DNA of 64,000 nucleotides. It comes from Vibrio sp. 10N (GTDB lineage: Bacteria > Pseudomonadota > Gammaproteobacteria > Enterobacterales > Vibrionaceae). Below, piece by piece: positions 29,991 through 38,312 of this stretch. Both the position numbers and the translations under genes were made by a program. How positions within the stretch are numbered: the first letter of the stretch is position 1; each line of letters begins with the position of its first letter. A model generated the notes under the pieces. It was not told the origin of the DNA, did not search any database, and worked only from the letters and a program-made list of their open reading frames with translations. Location of the stretch: assembly GCF_036245475.1 (NCBI RefSeq), contig NZ_BTPM01000001.1:1488001-1552000 (forward strand), in the 5' to 3' direction.

Positions 29991-31042
29991 GGAGTGAACC
30001 TCTCGATATGTTTTAGCACTGCAGAAAGGGACTTTCCGCTATAGACAGCATCCCACATAGCTTCGCGCTTACTTCCTGATTCTACAGGTGACAGCCATAT
30101 GAGCTTCTCCTGGCTTGTTTGTTGAGAGAATTGCCCCAAAGAGCTTTGCAGACCATGTCGATCAATCAAGTTTCGCTGAACCCAAGGCTCCAAAAGAAAG
30201 TCAATCCAAAGATGAGCAAGGTCGGAGTGAGTAGAGTCAGCTAGAATTGCCCAACAATCTACCCATGCAAGAGCCCCCTCATCGGGAATAATGTAGCCGA
30301 CATTCGCTCCACTGTTCCGTAATGCGTTGAACTGCTGGTGGCCATAATTGGCGAACATAAGTGATAGCTCGAACTTGTTAAAAAGCTCGGTTGCTTCATC
30401 TACTGAGGCGTAGAAGGTCAGTGCGTTTTCTCGAAGTGTTATTAATTGTTCAGCAATTTGTTTGTCATGTTGACTTGAGATCTGAAAAGGGTCTGGTAAC
30501 CCAAGAGAGATAGCCGCGAGACTGACATTATGTGTACCACCATCATATCCAAGGACCTTGTCCTGATATATCAGAGACCAAAGTGCACTCCAGGTTCTTG
30601 GTGGCTGCCCAATACGATCCTTATTATAAATTAAGCCCATAGAAGAAAAAGTATAGGGAATGCCGTATACGTCATTGCTGAAAGAGGTTTCTGGATTGCT
30701 TGAGAGAGGAGTGAACTGTTCACTAAGCCACTTTAAATTGCTTATCTCACTAGTATCAATGGGCCTTACTTTGAACAGTTTTATATAACGCCTTAGTTCC
30801 GCTGAATTTAGCGCTACTATATCATATTGTTTATTCGAATCTTCGATATGGCTGCGTAATTCTCGATCATTATTAATATATGTAATTTCCACATCAATAC
30901 GATGTTTTGTTTTAAATGCAGTTACCACATCCTGGTCTGTATATCCATGCCACGATAGAACTTTCAATGTGTTCTTTGAGTTCACATTTGGTGAAATAGT
31001 TATTGATATGCACAATAATAGTGCAGTTAATAAGGTTTTCAT
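29987..31042 (-). CDS. PotD-like periplasmic solute-binding protein, partner of the diguanylate cyclase
   Basis: A 351-residue exported binding protein: signal peptide (about 1-20, MKTLLTALLLCISITIS), then the PotD/spermidine-type fold with NTLKVLSWHGYTDQDVV at its start, YGIPYTFSSMGLIYNKD and the hinge region near IPDEGALAWVDCWAI. I start at the ATG at 31042, preceded by GTAGG and followed directly by the signal peptide; a TTG further upstream is less likely. No permease or ATPase genes accompany it; instead it overlaps a diguanylate cyclase gene by four bases. This fits a sensor role, as for NspS, which binds norspermidine. The ligand here is a guess: polyamine or another small solute. Confidence 0.85.
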   Translation of the reverse strand: MKTLLTALLLCISITISPNVNSKNTLKVLSWHGYTDQDVVTAFKTKHRIDVEITYINNDRELRSHIEDSNKQYDIVALNSAELRRYIKLFKVRPIDTSEISNLKWLSEQFTPLSSNPETSFSNDVYGIPYTFSSMGLIYNKDRIGQPPRTWSALWSLIYQDKVLGYDGGTHNVSLAAISLGLPDPFQISSQHDKQIAEQLITLRENALTFYASVDEATELFNKFELSLMFANYGHQQFNALRNSGANVGYIIPDEGALAWVDCWAILADSTHSDLAHLWIDFLLEPWVQRNLIDRHGLQSSLGQFSQQTSQEKLIWLSPVESGSKREAMWDAVYSGKSLSAVLKHIERFTP

Positions 31043-31373
31043 TGAGTACCTACAGCAAAACAACAGATTCAATATAATTTTTAGACCAATGTAAGTTTGG
31101 CCGAAAGTACTAGCGAAAAAATAAACTATGGTTTGTTAATATACTTGTCATTAGTGGGATTTATATCACAAGATACGCATTTTATGTGATTGGTGTCATT
31201 CTTTTTGTGTAAGTGAGTTGCAATTGATCTCAAAAGTTGGAACCGATGTGATGTATGTGGCTGGATGGTGCATTAACAAAATAATTCCTAAGTATTAGTG
31301 GCTAATATTAACTAGCATTTTATAAAATGACTTTTTATGCGTATGTTTGTATTTTTACCGGCTAGGGAGCGCT
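31043..31373. other. Divergent regulatory region between the sensor pair and the type I secretion operon
   Basis: The 331 bases have no gene. It is AT-rich (31120-31180 and 31270-31345). A CRP-like TGTGA-TTGGTG-TCATT (near 31184) matches the consensus poorly. A strong AGGGAG site lies four bases before the ATG at 31374. Because the two transcripts start back to back here, shared control is possible. Confidence 0.4.
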
Positions 31374-33065
31374 ATGTTTGCTAAGGATAAAATAAAAACA
31401 TCAGGGTACTCTGATGTAAATAAGCGAGTCGTTATGTTTATTGTCATAATGTCACTCGTTGTGAATGTACTTTTTCTAGTCATTCCTTTGTTCTCAATGC
31501 AAGTTTTTGACAGAGTATTGTCTTCTGAAAGTCGAGAAACATTGCTAATGCTAGCGGTATTTGCCTTGTTTCTGTTGTCAATGCAAGCAATGTTAGATTG
31601 GATTCGAGGCCAAATAATGCTGCGTTACGGGTATCGCGTTAATCAGCAGTCTTCCGATTTTGCATTTAGCCTATCAATGTTGCAGTCTCAGAGTGCAAAT
31701 GGGGTTCATAGCCAGCCTTTGAGCGATTTGGTGAAGGTCAAAGACACCATTACATCTCCCGGTATATTTGCATTATTTGACGCGCCCTTTGCCCCTATCT
31801 TTCTTGCGGTGATGTATTTAATGCATCCACTTTTAGGCCATTTTGCCCTTGCTGGTGCCGGCGTTTTATTTGCGATCTCTCTTGCCAGCATCATTATCAC
31901 AAAGCGTCTGCAGCGCCACTTAAGTCAGCATGGCTCTACCTTCAACTCTTTAACATCAGATTGGCTTAAGAATGCAGAAATTGCTCAAGCATTGGGAATG
32001 AACGAAAACCTTATCGCCAAATGGCAAAGAGAGTCCATTAACCCTACCGTGGACAAAGCGAATGCAGACAGAGTATCGAGAGGGATCCTCGCACTGGCAA
32101 AGTACATTCGCATGCTGCTTCAAATTGGTGTGCTTTGCTTGTCTGTCGTGCTGGTCTTGGACAATGAAGTAGGGGCGGGCGTATTAATTGCCGCTTCAAT
32201 GATCATGAGTCGCGTACTCGCACCAGTAGAGCAAGCGATACATAACTGGCAAGGCTGGCTCGAAGGGTGGAAAGCTCATAAACGACTTCGTAAAGCGTTT
32301 CTAGAGCAAAGCGCAGATCTCGTAGAGCTGCCTAAAATTAAAGGGAAAATTCAGTTTGAAAAGGTCGACCTCGGTCATCAAGGCACAGAAAAGCCGCTGC
32401 TTGAGAATCTGACATTTACCATACCTGAAGGTGAGTGTGTGGCGATTGTCGGTGGCAGTGGTGTCGGTAAGTCGACGTTAGCCAAAGCCATTTTGGGGAT
32501 TGTGAAACCGGTCAATGGTGATGTCAGGATTGATGGTGCGACCCTCAATCAACGTGATGTATCGGAGCTTGGCTGGCAAATCGGTTATGTCTCTCAAAAT
32601 AGTCAATTGCTGTCAGGGACAATCGCGCAAAACATCAGTCGATTTGATGTGAATGCAGAGGCAAAGGACATTGTGGACGCGGCGAAACTAGCCAGCGTAC
32701 ACGAAATGGTCCTCTCGCTACCTAATGGCTACCAAACCTTGGTTGGCAGTTTAGGTGTGCAGCTATCGGGTGGACAGCAGCAGCGCATTGCTCTCGCTCG
32801 AGCACTCTACACCAAGCCATCTCTGCTCATCCTTGATGAGCCTGACACCAATTTAGATCACAGCGGACAAGCCGCATTAATAGCTCTGCTCGCCCATACA
32901 CGTCTTCAACGGATCACCACGATCGTGATCTCCCACCGTATGTCGGTAATTCAGCATTCCAGTCTCTGTATGGTTCTAGGGGGTCATCAACTCCAGCAGT
33001 ATGGAAAAACACAGGAGATATTGAATTTACCCGCCAAATCGACCCAGATGGGGAGTGTCTCATGA
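31374..33065 (+). CDS. Type I secretion ABC transporter (PrtD/AprD type)
   Basis: A 563-residue inner-membrane permease/ATPase of type I secretion: six membrane helices (about 20-300, with LVIPLFSMQVFDRVL, typical of PrtD/RTX exporters) and an ABC domain with Walker A GGSGVGKST, signature LSGGQQQR and Walker B LLILDEP. It lacks the N-terminal C39-like domain of HlyB-type exporters, so it belongs to the shorter PrtD group used for RTX proteins without leader processing. The ATG at 31374 has AGGGAG four bases ahead; a longer frame from 31347 has no site. Its stop overlaps the HlyD gene by four bases. Substrate is inferred to be the RTX protein encoded downstream. Confidence 0.93.
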   Translation: MFAKDKIKTSGYSDVNKRVVMFIVIMSLVVNVLFLVIPLFSMQVFDRVLSSESRETLLMLAVFALFLLSMQAMLDWIRGQIMLRYGYRVNQQSSDFAFSLSMLQSQSANGVHSQPLSDLVKVKDTITSPGIFALFDAPFAPIFLAVMYLMHPLLGHFALAGAGVLFAISLASIIITKRLQRHLSQHGSTFNSLTSDWLKNAEIAQALGMNENLIAKWQRESINPTVDKANADRVSRGILALAKYIRMLLQIGVLCLSVVLVLDNEVGAGVLIAASMIMSRVLAPVEQAIHNWQGWLEGWKAHKRLRKAFLEQSADLVELPKIKGKIQFEKVDLGHQGTEKPLLENLTFTIPEGECVAIVGGSGVGKSTLAKAILGIVKPVNGDVRIDGATLNQRDVSELGWQIGYVSQNSQLLSGTIAQNISRFDVNAEAKDIVDAAKLASVHEMVLSLPNGYQTLVGSLGVQLSGGQQQRIALARALYTKPSLLILDEPDTNLDHSGQAALIALLAHTRLQRITTIVISHRMSVIQHSSLCMVLGGHQLQQYGKTQEILNLPAKSTQMGSVS

Positions 33066-34366
33066 TACTGAAACATACCGAATCGTCGCGCACGTTTAAC
33101 TTATCGCTCAGAGGCTTTGTTCTTTTCGGTTGGGCTGTGCTGCTCGTTTGTGTGGCAGGAAGTGGCTACTGGAGTTACCAAGCACCTCTTAGCTCGGCCT
33201 CCCTCGCGCCTGGGAAATTGGTGACCGAACTGGAGAATCAAGAAGTCCAGCACCACACCGGTGGTGTTGTGGAAACACTACTTGTTAAAGAGGGGCAGAG
33301 TGTTGAAAAGGGTGACTTATTGCTGGTGCTGTCTGATCCGTTATTGGTCAGTCAAATGGAGCAGTTGAATCAGCGTAAGTTTATTGTTCAAGCAAGACTC
33401 GCAAGAGTCGAGGCCGAGCTCTCCGGTAACCCCATCGTTTGGAGCAGCAACCAAAGCTTAACGCCGATTCAGGCTCAAATTCAGCGCGATCAAGAGTCAC
33501 TGCTAAGCCAAAACCGAATGATTTTGAAAGAGCAAATCGCGTCTATTCATCAACAAATCACCCAGTCAGAAAACGACAGCGACAGCTACAAAGCTTGGCT
33601 GTCGAGCGACCAACAATCACTCACATTATTGAACGAAGAGATTGAAGCGAATTCGGCACTGCTTGAGAAAGGCTATGTGTCTAAAGTGGCGTTTTTGGAG
33701 CTAAAGCGCGAGTACTCAAGCTTAAAAGCCCGCATTGCTGAACATCGCACTCGTATTAAGCACTCGCAAAGTAAGATAACCGAGTTGGGCTCGGAGCTTG
33801 ACGCGATGAAAATCGATTTCAGACGTACGGCTCAGCAAAAAAAGCAAGAATTGGTTGCCGAGGAGCAGTCAGTATTGAAGCAGCTTAAAGCCTCCAACAC
33901 GCTGAATGATCGAATTGAAGTGCGGGCACCAGTGAGTGGTGAAGTGATCAACTTAACTATTCACACTCAAGGCGGCGTCATTGCGCCAGCCAACACAATT
34001 CTAGAGATTGTGCCCAATAACACGCGAGTGGTGGCGAGCGTCAACATTCAACCCAAAGATATCGAATCGGTGTATGAGGGGTTATCGGCCAATATCCGAT
34101 TAACGTCATACAGCTTTCGACAAGTCCCAGCGGTCTCAGGTGAGCTCATACACCTCTCTGCGGACAGCATCGTCGATGAGCGGCTAGGTGGTCATTTCTA
34201 TCAAGGAAAGATAGCCCTCGATGCAACGGAGCTTCTCGATCTTGGCTTAGATCTTAAACCGGGTATGCCGGTAGAAGCGCAAATTGTACTAGAGGAACGC
34301 ACAGTTCTCGATTATCTCCTCTCTCCATTGATTCAAAGCATGGAGAAGGGGATGAGAGAGATATAG
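33062..34366 (+). CDS. HlyD-family type I secretion adaptor
   Basis: A 434-residue membrane-fusion protein: one N-terminal membrane helix (about 16-37), a lipoyl-like half (VETLLVKEGQSVEKGDLLL), a long coiled-coil hairpin (about 95-270), the second lipoyl half (RAPVSGEVINLTIHTQGGVI) and the beta-barrel with the HlyD signature near PGMPVEAQIVL. It bridges the ABC transporter to an outer-membrane channel. No TolC gene is in the window, so the general TolC of the cell is presumably used. The ATGA overlap with the ABC gene shows coupling. Length fits the PrtE/AprE type. Confidence 0.93.
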   Translation: MILKHTESSRTFNLSLRGFVLFGWAVLLVCVAGSGYWSYQAPLSSASLAPGKLVTELENQEVQHHTGGVVETLLVKEGQSVEKGDLLLVLSDPLLVSQMEQLNQRKFIVQARLARVEAELSGNPIVWSSNQSLTPIQAQIQRDQESLLSQNRMILKEQIASIHQQITQSENDSDSYKAWLSSDQQSLTLLNEEIEANSALLEKGYVSKVAFLELKREYSSLKARIAEHRTRIKHSQSKITELGSELDAMKIDFRRTAQQKKQELVAEEQSVLKQLKASNTLNDRIEVRAPVSGEVINLTIHTQGGVIAPANTILEIVPNNTRVVASVNIQPKDIESVYEGLSANIRLTSYSFRQVPAVSGELIHLSADSIVDERLGGHFYQGKIALDATELLDLGLDLKPGMPVEAQIVLEERTVLDYLLSPLIQSMEKGMREI

Positions 34367-34392
34367 GGCAACGTTAGAAAGGAATGATTGAC

Positions 34393-36504
34393 ATGGAACT
34401 AAATAAAATTTCGGATGATAAAGGCACTGAGAGTGCGAGTACTTTGAATGGCGATAATAACGACAACAATAATAATGACCATATAAGGGGATTTAAAGGA
34501 GCCGATACAATATATGGAAAAGAAGGAAACGATGTAATTGAAGGTAACCAAGGCAATGACTTTCTCTATGGTGGTGAGGGTAATGATGTCCTCTTCGGTG
34601 GTGTAGGTGACGATGAGCTTACTGGTGGAGAAGGAGAAGATACCTTTGCTATGCGCATTACCCATGGTGGTGTGAACACTATCAAGGACTTTGAGCTTGG
34701 TGTCGACAACCTACAGTTTTTAGTGGATCGCAAGCACTTTGTTCTTTCGAACGATTTAGCGCGAAGTGATAAACATGAGGGTAGGGTTGACGACAAGCTT
34801 GACGGAAAGCTAGAACGCTTGAATAAAAAGTTTTTTGAGGACAAATTAGACCTTAAAAAAGCCAATGGTGAAAGTGAAGATACTTTCGGTTTTGAAAATG
34901 CAAATACCTTTGTTGAGGAAGCATTGGATAACAAGCTGACTATTAATCTGCAGCACGACGGTACGTTGGTTCTTACCTTTTTTGAAGGCAACAAAGGTAC
35001 AACGATCAAACTCGAAGGTTTTAAAGATAATGAGTTAATCAAAAGCATTATTGATGTCGATGAGACGCTCGAACCAACCGATCCGCAAAACGCCTTGAAG
35101 ATCGATAATATTGTAGGTTTGCTAACTGGAGATATCCCTGTCTTTGAAGGTTCAGCTGCTGACTACAGTTTTCAAACGTATGGTCACATCAGGGTTGTGG
35201 ACTCAGTCGATGGCCGAGATGGTGAGTCCAAAGTCTACATTGAGAACGGGCAAAAGGTTCAGTTCGGTGATGATATCTATACGTGGCAACGCGGTCACAA
35301 TGCCGCTGATGTAATGACTGCGAAATCAGACGACGACACGTTAATGGTTGGTATGCATGGTCACGACGAGTTGAATGGCAAGGGCGGCGATGATGTATTG
35401 ATCGGTGACAATGGTACCCATTTTCACTACAAAGGTGGTAATGACAAGTTGAGTGGCGGTGATGGTAACGACGTCCTTATTGGTGGTGCTGGTGATGATA
35501 CCATAGATGGTGGCCAGGGCGAAGATACCGCTGTGTACCACGGATCCGTAGCTGACTTTCAGTTCCAACATTATTCAGGTGGAAACACTTCGGTAGAAGA
35601 TGTCGCTGATGGACGTGATGATGGCCGCGACATGGTCAAGAATGTAGAAAACTTTCAGTTTGATGAAGGTAGTTTTGTGTTTATACGTGGTCATAACGCA
35701 GGAGATAACCTTGTTGCTACAGACGAAGACTCGCTACTGGTTGGTTTCACTGGTAATGACACTCTCACTGGTGGTGATGGTGATGATGCGCTTATGGGGG
35801 ATAATGGCGGAAGTATGACATACAATTCCGGCAATGATGTCCTCGATGGCGGTAATGGGAGTGATTACATTAATGCTGGTGGTGGTGATGACATCATATA
35901 CGCTGACAAGGAAGCACCAGCGCATAAACCTGTTTATGCGGAAAGTGACATCATAGAGGGTGGAGGTGGTACTGATACGCTTAAGTACAATGACACTTAT
36001 AAGAATGCTGAGTCCCTTAATGTATACGTTACTGACGATGAAACCTTCAATGTGGAGATGATCGGTGAAGGTCCTGTTCAGGTGGTCGATGTTGTATCTG
36101 GTGTCGAAGTGCTTCATGGCACCCGCGGTGACGATGTGGTCGACTTCTCAGGGCTTGGTCATGGCATGGAATATTATGATAAATGGACGGATGCTGGAGA
36201 GGATAAAGTCACTGGTACTGACCACAATGATGTTATTGAGGTCATGCATGGTGACGATACAGTTGTAATGTCGGGCGGGCAAGACTATGTCGATGGTGGG
36301 CACGGGATCGATACGTTAGTTATTACTGCGGATACTAGTATTATTGTTGAAGCAAATGGACCCGCTTTTAAACAGGAATATAAAGTCTATGAACAAGGCT
36401 CCTCCGGCGAATTTACGATTGTTAAGAATGTCGAAAAAATAGAGTTCAACGGGACAACTATGGATCTTGAGATAGGTACTTATTCAGAAGATACTCTAGT
36501 ATAG
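34393..36504 (+). CDS. Secreted RTX calcium-binding protein
   Basis: The 703-residue acidic product consists of RTX nonapeptide blocks (about 25-95, 315-380, 445-500, 590-660; for instance GGEGNDVLFGGVGDDELTGG) joined by linker domains of which two carry the ADYSFQ/VADFQF...DGRD...VENFQF motif known from type I-secreted proteins. The C-terminus (GTYSEDTLV) is hydrophobic and acidic, as in type I secretion signals. No catalytic or adhesive domain was recognised and there is no N-terminal signal. It should bind Ca2+ and fold outside the cell. I use the ATG at 34393, nine bases after AAAGGA; the ATG at 34384 is too close. It completes the abc-hlyD-rtx operon. Confidence 0.88.
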   Translation: MELNKISDDKGTESASTLNGDNNDNNNNDHIRGFKGADTIYGKEGNDVIEGNQGNDFLYGGEGNDVLFGGVGDDELTGGEGEDTFAMRITHGGVNTIKDFELGVDNLQFLVDRKHFVLSNDLARSDKHEGRVDDKLDGKLERLNKKFFEDKLDLKKANGESEDTFGFENANTFVEEALDNKLTINLQHDGTLVLTFFEGNKGTTIKLEGFKDNELIKSIIDVDETLEPTDPQNALKIDNIVGLLTGDIPVFEGSAADYSFQTYGHIRVVDSVDGRDGESKVYIENGQKVQFGDDIYTWQRGHNAADVMTAKSDDDTLMVGMHGHDELNGKGGDDVLIGDNGTHFHYKGGNDKLSGGDGNDVLIGGAGDDTIDGGQGEDTAVYHGSVADFQFQHYSGGNTSVEDVADGRDDGRDMVKNVENFQFDEGSFVFIRGHNAGDNLVATDEDSLLVGFTGNDTLTGGDGDDALMGDNGGSMTYNSGNDVLDGGNGSDYINAGGGDDIIYADKEAPAHKPVYAESDIIEGGGGTDTLKYNDTYKNAESLNVYVTDDETFNVEMIGEGPVQVVDVVSGVEVLHGTRGDDVVDFSGLGHGMEYYDKWTDAGEDKVTGTDHNDVIEVMHGDDTVVMSGGQDYVDGGHGIDTLVITADTSIIVEANGPAFKQEYKVYEQGSSGEFTIVKNVEKIEFNGTTMDLEIGTYSEDTLV

Positions 36505-36521
36505 CTATTGCCATGCATTAG

Positions 36522-36545
36522 AAAGCCTCAAGCCCAGCTTGAGGC
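36522..36545 (+). terminator. Terminator hairpin of the RTX gene, left copy of the IS target duplication
   Basis: AAA plus a 21-base palindrome (GCCTCAAGC / GCTTGAGGC) stands 20 bases after the RTX stop codon. The same 21 bases recur at 38141-38161, where they are followed by the T run that the left copy has lost to the insertion. Confidence 0.8.
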
Positions 36546-36558
36546 TCAGATTGCTGAC

Positions 36559-36590
36559 GAACCCCGCTTTTTCAAGCGGGGTTCTTTTTT
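36559..36590 (+). terminator. Terminator inside the left end of the IS1182-type element
   Basis: A nine-base stem GAACCCCGC with an eight-base loop is followed by TTTTTT on the plus strand. It faces transcripts entering from the RTX operon and would stop antisense transcription of the transposase. Confidence 0.85.
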
Positions 36591-36626
36591 CGGAGCGGCC
36601 GTAGGCCGCGATCGCGATATTTTTTG

Positions 36627-38063
36627 TTAGATAGCGTTCTGAAGTGAGTAAGGCTTAAATCGGCATACAGAGGCTAGTATTTGACTTATTTCTGCCTTAT
36701 TTAGGCCCATTTTTCGCAGATAGCTCACCACCAACGCTATCTTCTTGATGTTTTGAGCGGCAGCGGCTAACCAACATTGCATTTGCACTTTTGCGAGACC
36801 GCGGTAGCGCGCGTAACGGTGGCCATGGTGTTGTTTTGCATCGGCGAAGCTTCGTTCTACTGTTTCACTTCGCCTCCGATACGTCTTCTTTCCGTAGCTA
36901 GAGAGTCGCATTTGATTGGCTCGCTCCACCGTCTCACTATAAAGGTGACGCGTTATGACCTTCTGCATATTTTCACTCTTAGTACAGTCGTCCCGAACGG
37001 GGCAAAACGCACATTGTTTCGGGTCTGAAGCGTATGAGCGATAGCCTGCGCGTGTTGTGGTTTTATAGATAAGTTCTTGCCCTTCTGGACAGCGATAGGT
37101 ATCGGTCTCTTTTTGGTATTTGAAGTCTTTCTTCTTAAATTTGTTCTTAGTTCTTGATGGGCGGCGATACCCGAACACACCTAATATACTGCGGCGCTCG
37201 AGTGATTCAGCAACAGGCGCAGTGAAGTAACCTGCATCGATACCAACTGCGATAGGATTGAGGTTGAACTGCTCTAGTGTGTGATCGAGACGACGGATAT
37301 AGGGCTGTGAGTCATTCACATTCCCCGGTGTTGCGTATGTGTCTACGATGATACCGTGCTTACCATCCACGGTTCGGTGGTCAAGATAGAAGAAGCCTTG
37401 AGGCTTATTGTCTCGTGTCATAAAGCCACTTTCAGGGTCGGTGGTGCTGACTTTAGTGTTTTTGACGTCTGTCTTTGGTGGCGTCTCTTTGAATGGATTT
37501 TTACCTTCAGATTCTCGGTCTGCAGCCACATCTTCATTCAGCATATCAAGATAAGCGCCTGCACTAACTGGACGCAGACGATTCATGTGCTTGTTCTTGT
37601 TAGCATTGGCTTTAAGGTGTGTACTGTCAGTGAAGAGCTCCTGTCCTGCGACTAAGCCTTTCTCCATCGCTTGAAGCACTATGTTGTTGAAGATGCGCTC
37701 AAAGACGTCAGTACCATTGAAGCGTCGAATTCGGTTCTGGCTTAACGTCGAAGCATGGATAACTTTTTCGGTCAGTGACATTCGTAAGAACCAACGATAA
37801 GCGACGTTCACTTCAATTTCTTTGACCAGTTGGCGCTCACTTTTGATGCCGAATAGGTAGCCAAGCAGAATGATTTTGAATAAACGCACAGGGTCTACGG
37901 GTGGGCGGCCATTATCTTTGCAGTATAGATGTGCCACTTCGTCTCTGATGAACTCGAAGTCGATGGCATTATCAATTTTACGAACGAGATGATTCTGTGG
38001 AACGAGCTGTTCCATGGTTACCATTTCGAGTTCGTATTGCTGAGGAGAAGGTTTTTGAAGCAT
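36627..38063 (-). CDS. IS1182-family transposase
   Basis: The 478-residue DDE transposase opens with the IS1182 helical N-terminal domain (LVPQNHLVRKIDNAIDF ... CKDNGRPPVDPVRLFKIILLGYLFGI), has catalytic Asp candidates in FTDSTHLKAN and VGIDAGYF, and Glu in SETVERSFADAKQHHG. A Cys cluster (CPEG, CAFCPVRDDC) lies between them, as usual for the family. Length is normal and no frameshift is seen, so it is probably functional. The ATG at 38063 follows GAGTATCC-type sequence with GGAG nearby. Confidence 0.93.
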   Translation of the reverse strand: MLQKPSPQQYELEMVTMEQLVPQNHLVRKIDNAIDFEFIRDEVAHLYCKDNGRPPVDPVRLFKIILLGYLFGIKSERQLVKEIEVNVAYRWFLRMSLTEKVIHASTLSQNRIRRFNGTDVFERIFNNIVLQAMEKGLVAGQELFTDSTHLKANANKNKHMNRLRPVSAGAYLDMLNEDVAADRESEGKNPFKETPPKTDVKNTKVSTTDPESGFMTRDNKPQGFFYLDHRTVDGKHGIIVDTYATPGNVNDSQPYIRRLDHTLEQFNLNPIAVGIDAGYFTAPVAESLERRSILGVFGYRRPSRTKNKFKKKDFKYQKETDTYRCPEGQELIYKTTTRAGYRSYASDPKQCAFCPVRDDCTKSENMQKVITRHLYSETVERANQMRLSSYGKKTYRRRSETVERSFADAKQHHGHRYARYRGLAKVQMQCWLAAAAQNIKKIALVVSYLRKMGLNKAEISQILASVCRFKPYSLQNAI

Positions 38064-38099
38064 ATCGGAGTATCCATATTTCGATACTCCTATTAGATC

Positions 38100-38127
38100 A
38101 AAGGTCTAGCTTGAAAGCTAGACCTTT
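38100..38127. terminator. Hairpin inside the right end of the IS1182-type element
   Basis: An 11-base perfect stem AAAGGTCTAGC with a six-base loop lies between the transposase start and the right inverted end. It may block transcription entering from outside, mirroring the left-end terminator. Confidence 0.6.
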
Positions 38128-38140
38128 GTCAGCAGTCTGA

Positions 38141-38164
38141 GCCTCAAGCCCAGCTTGAGGCTTT
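38141..38164 (+). repeat. Right copy of the 21-bp palindromic target duplication
   Basis: Identical to 36525-36545 and followed by TTTT, so this copy restores the complete terminator of the original site. The stretch from 38165 to 38312 up to the diguanylate cyclase gene shows no further feature. Confidence 0.85.
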
Positions 38165-38312
38165 TATAAACCCACCCCAAAAGTCAACGATCCCACCGTC
38201 TACGGGCGAGGGATGTCATACAATCCAAATTTACCTATTGCTAATGTTCAAGCACCAAGCTAGTTTTGTTGATGGTATTGTCAAAGACTTGTGGTGTTGT
38301 TGAGTCGTTTTT

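Larger units (their letters stand above)
36546..38140 (-). mobile_element. IS1182-family insertion sequence, 1595 bp
   Basis: The element is bounded by 13-bp inverted ends, TCAGATTGCTGAC at 36546-36558 and GTCAGCAGTCTGA at 38128-38140, with one mismatch. The flanking 21 bases are identical on both sides (36525-36545 and 38141-38161) and are themselves a palindrome, so the exact boundary may shift by a base or two. Inside is one intact transposase gene and a terminator-like hairpin near each end. Family assignment rests on the transposase. The element appears complete and possibly active. Confidence 0.88.

Noticed and set aside
28302..31042. Calling the sensor pair nspS-mbaA
   Set aside because: The cyclase has no EAL domain, unlike MbaA, so it is at most an analogous pair.
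34566..35048. 160-codon minus-strand ORF opposite the RTX gene
   Set aside because: Its Ser/Pro-rich text is the complement of Asp/Gly-rich RTX codons; a shadow.
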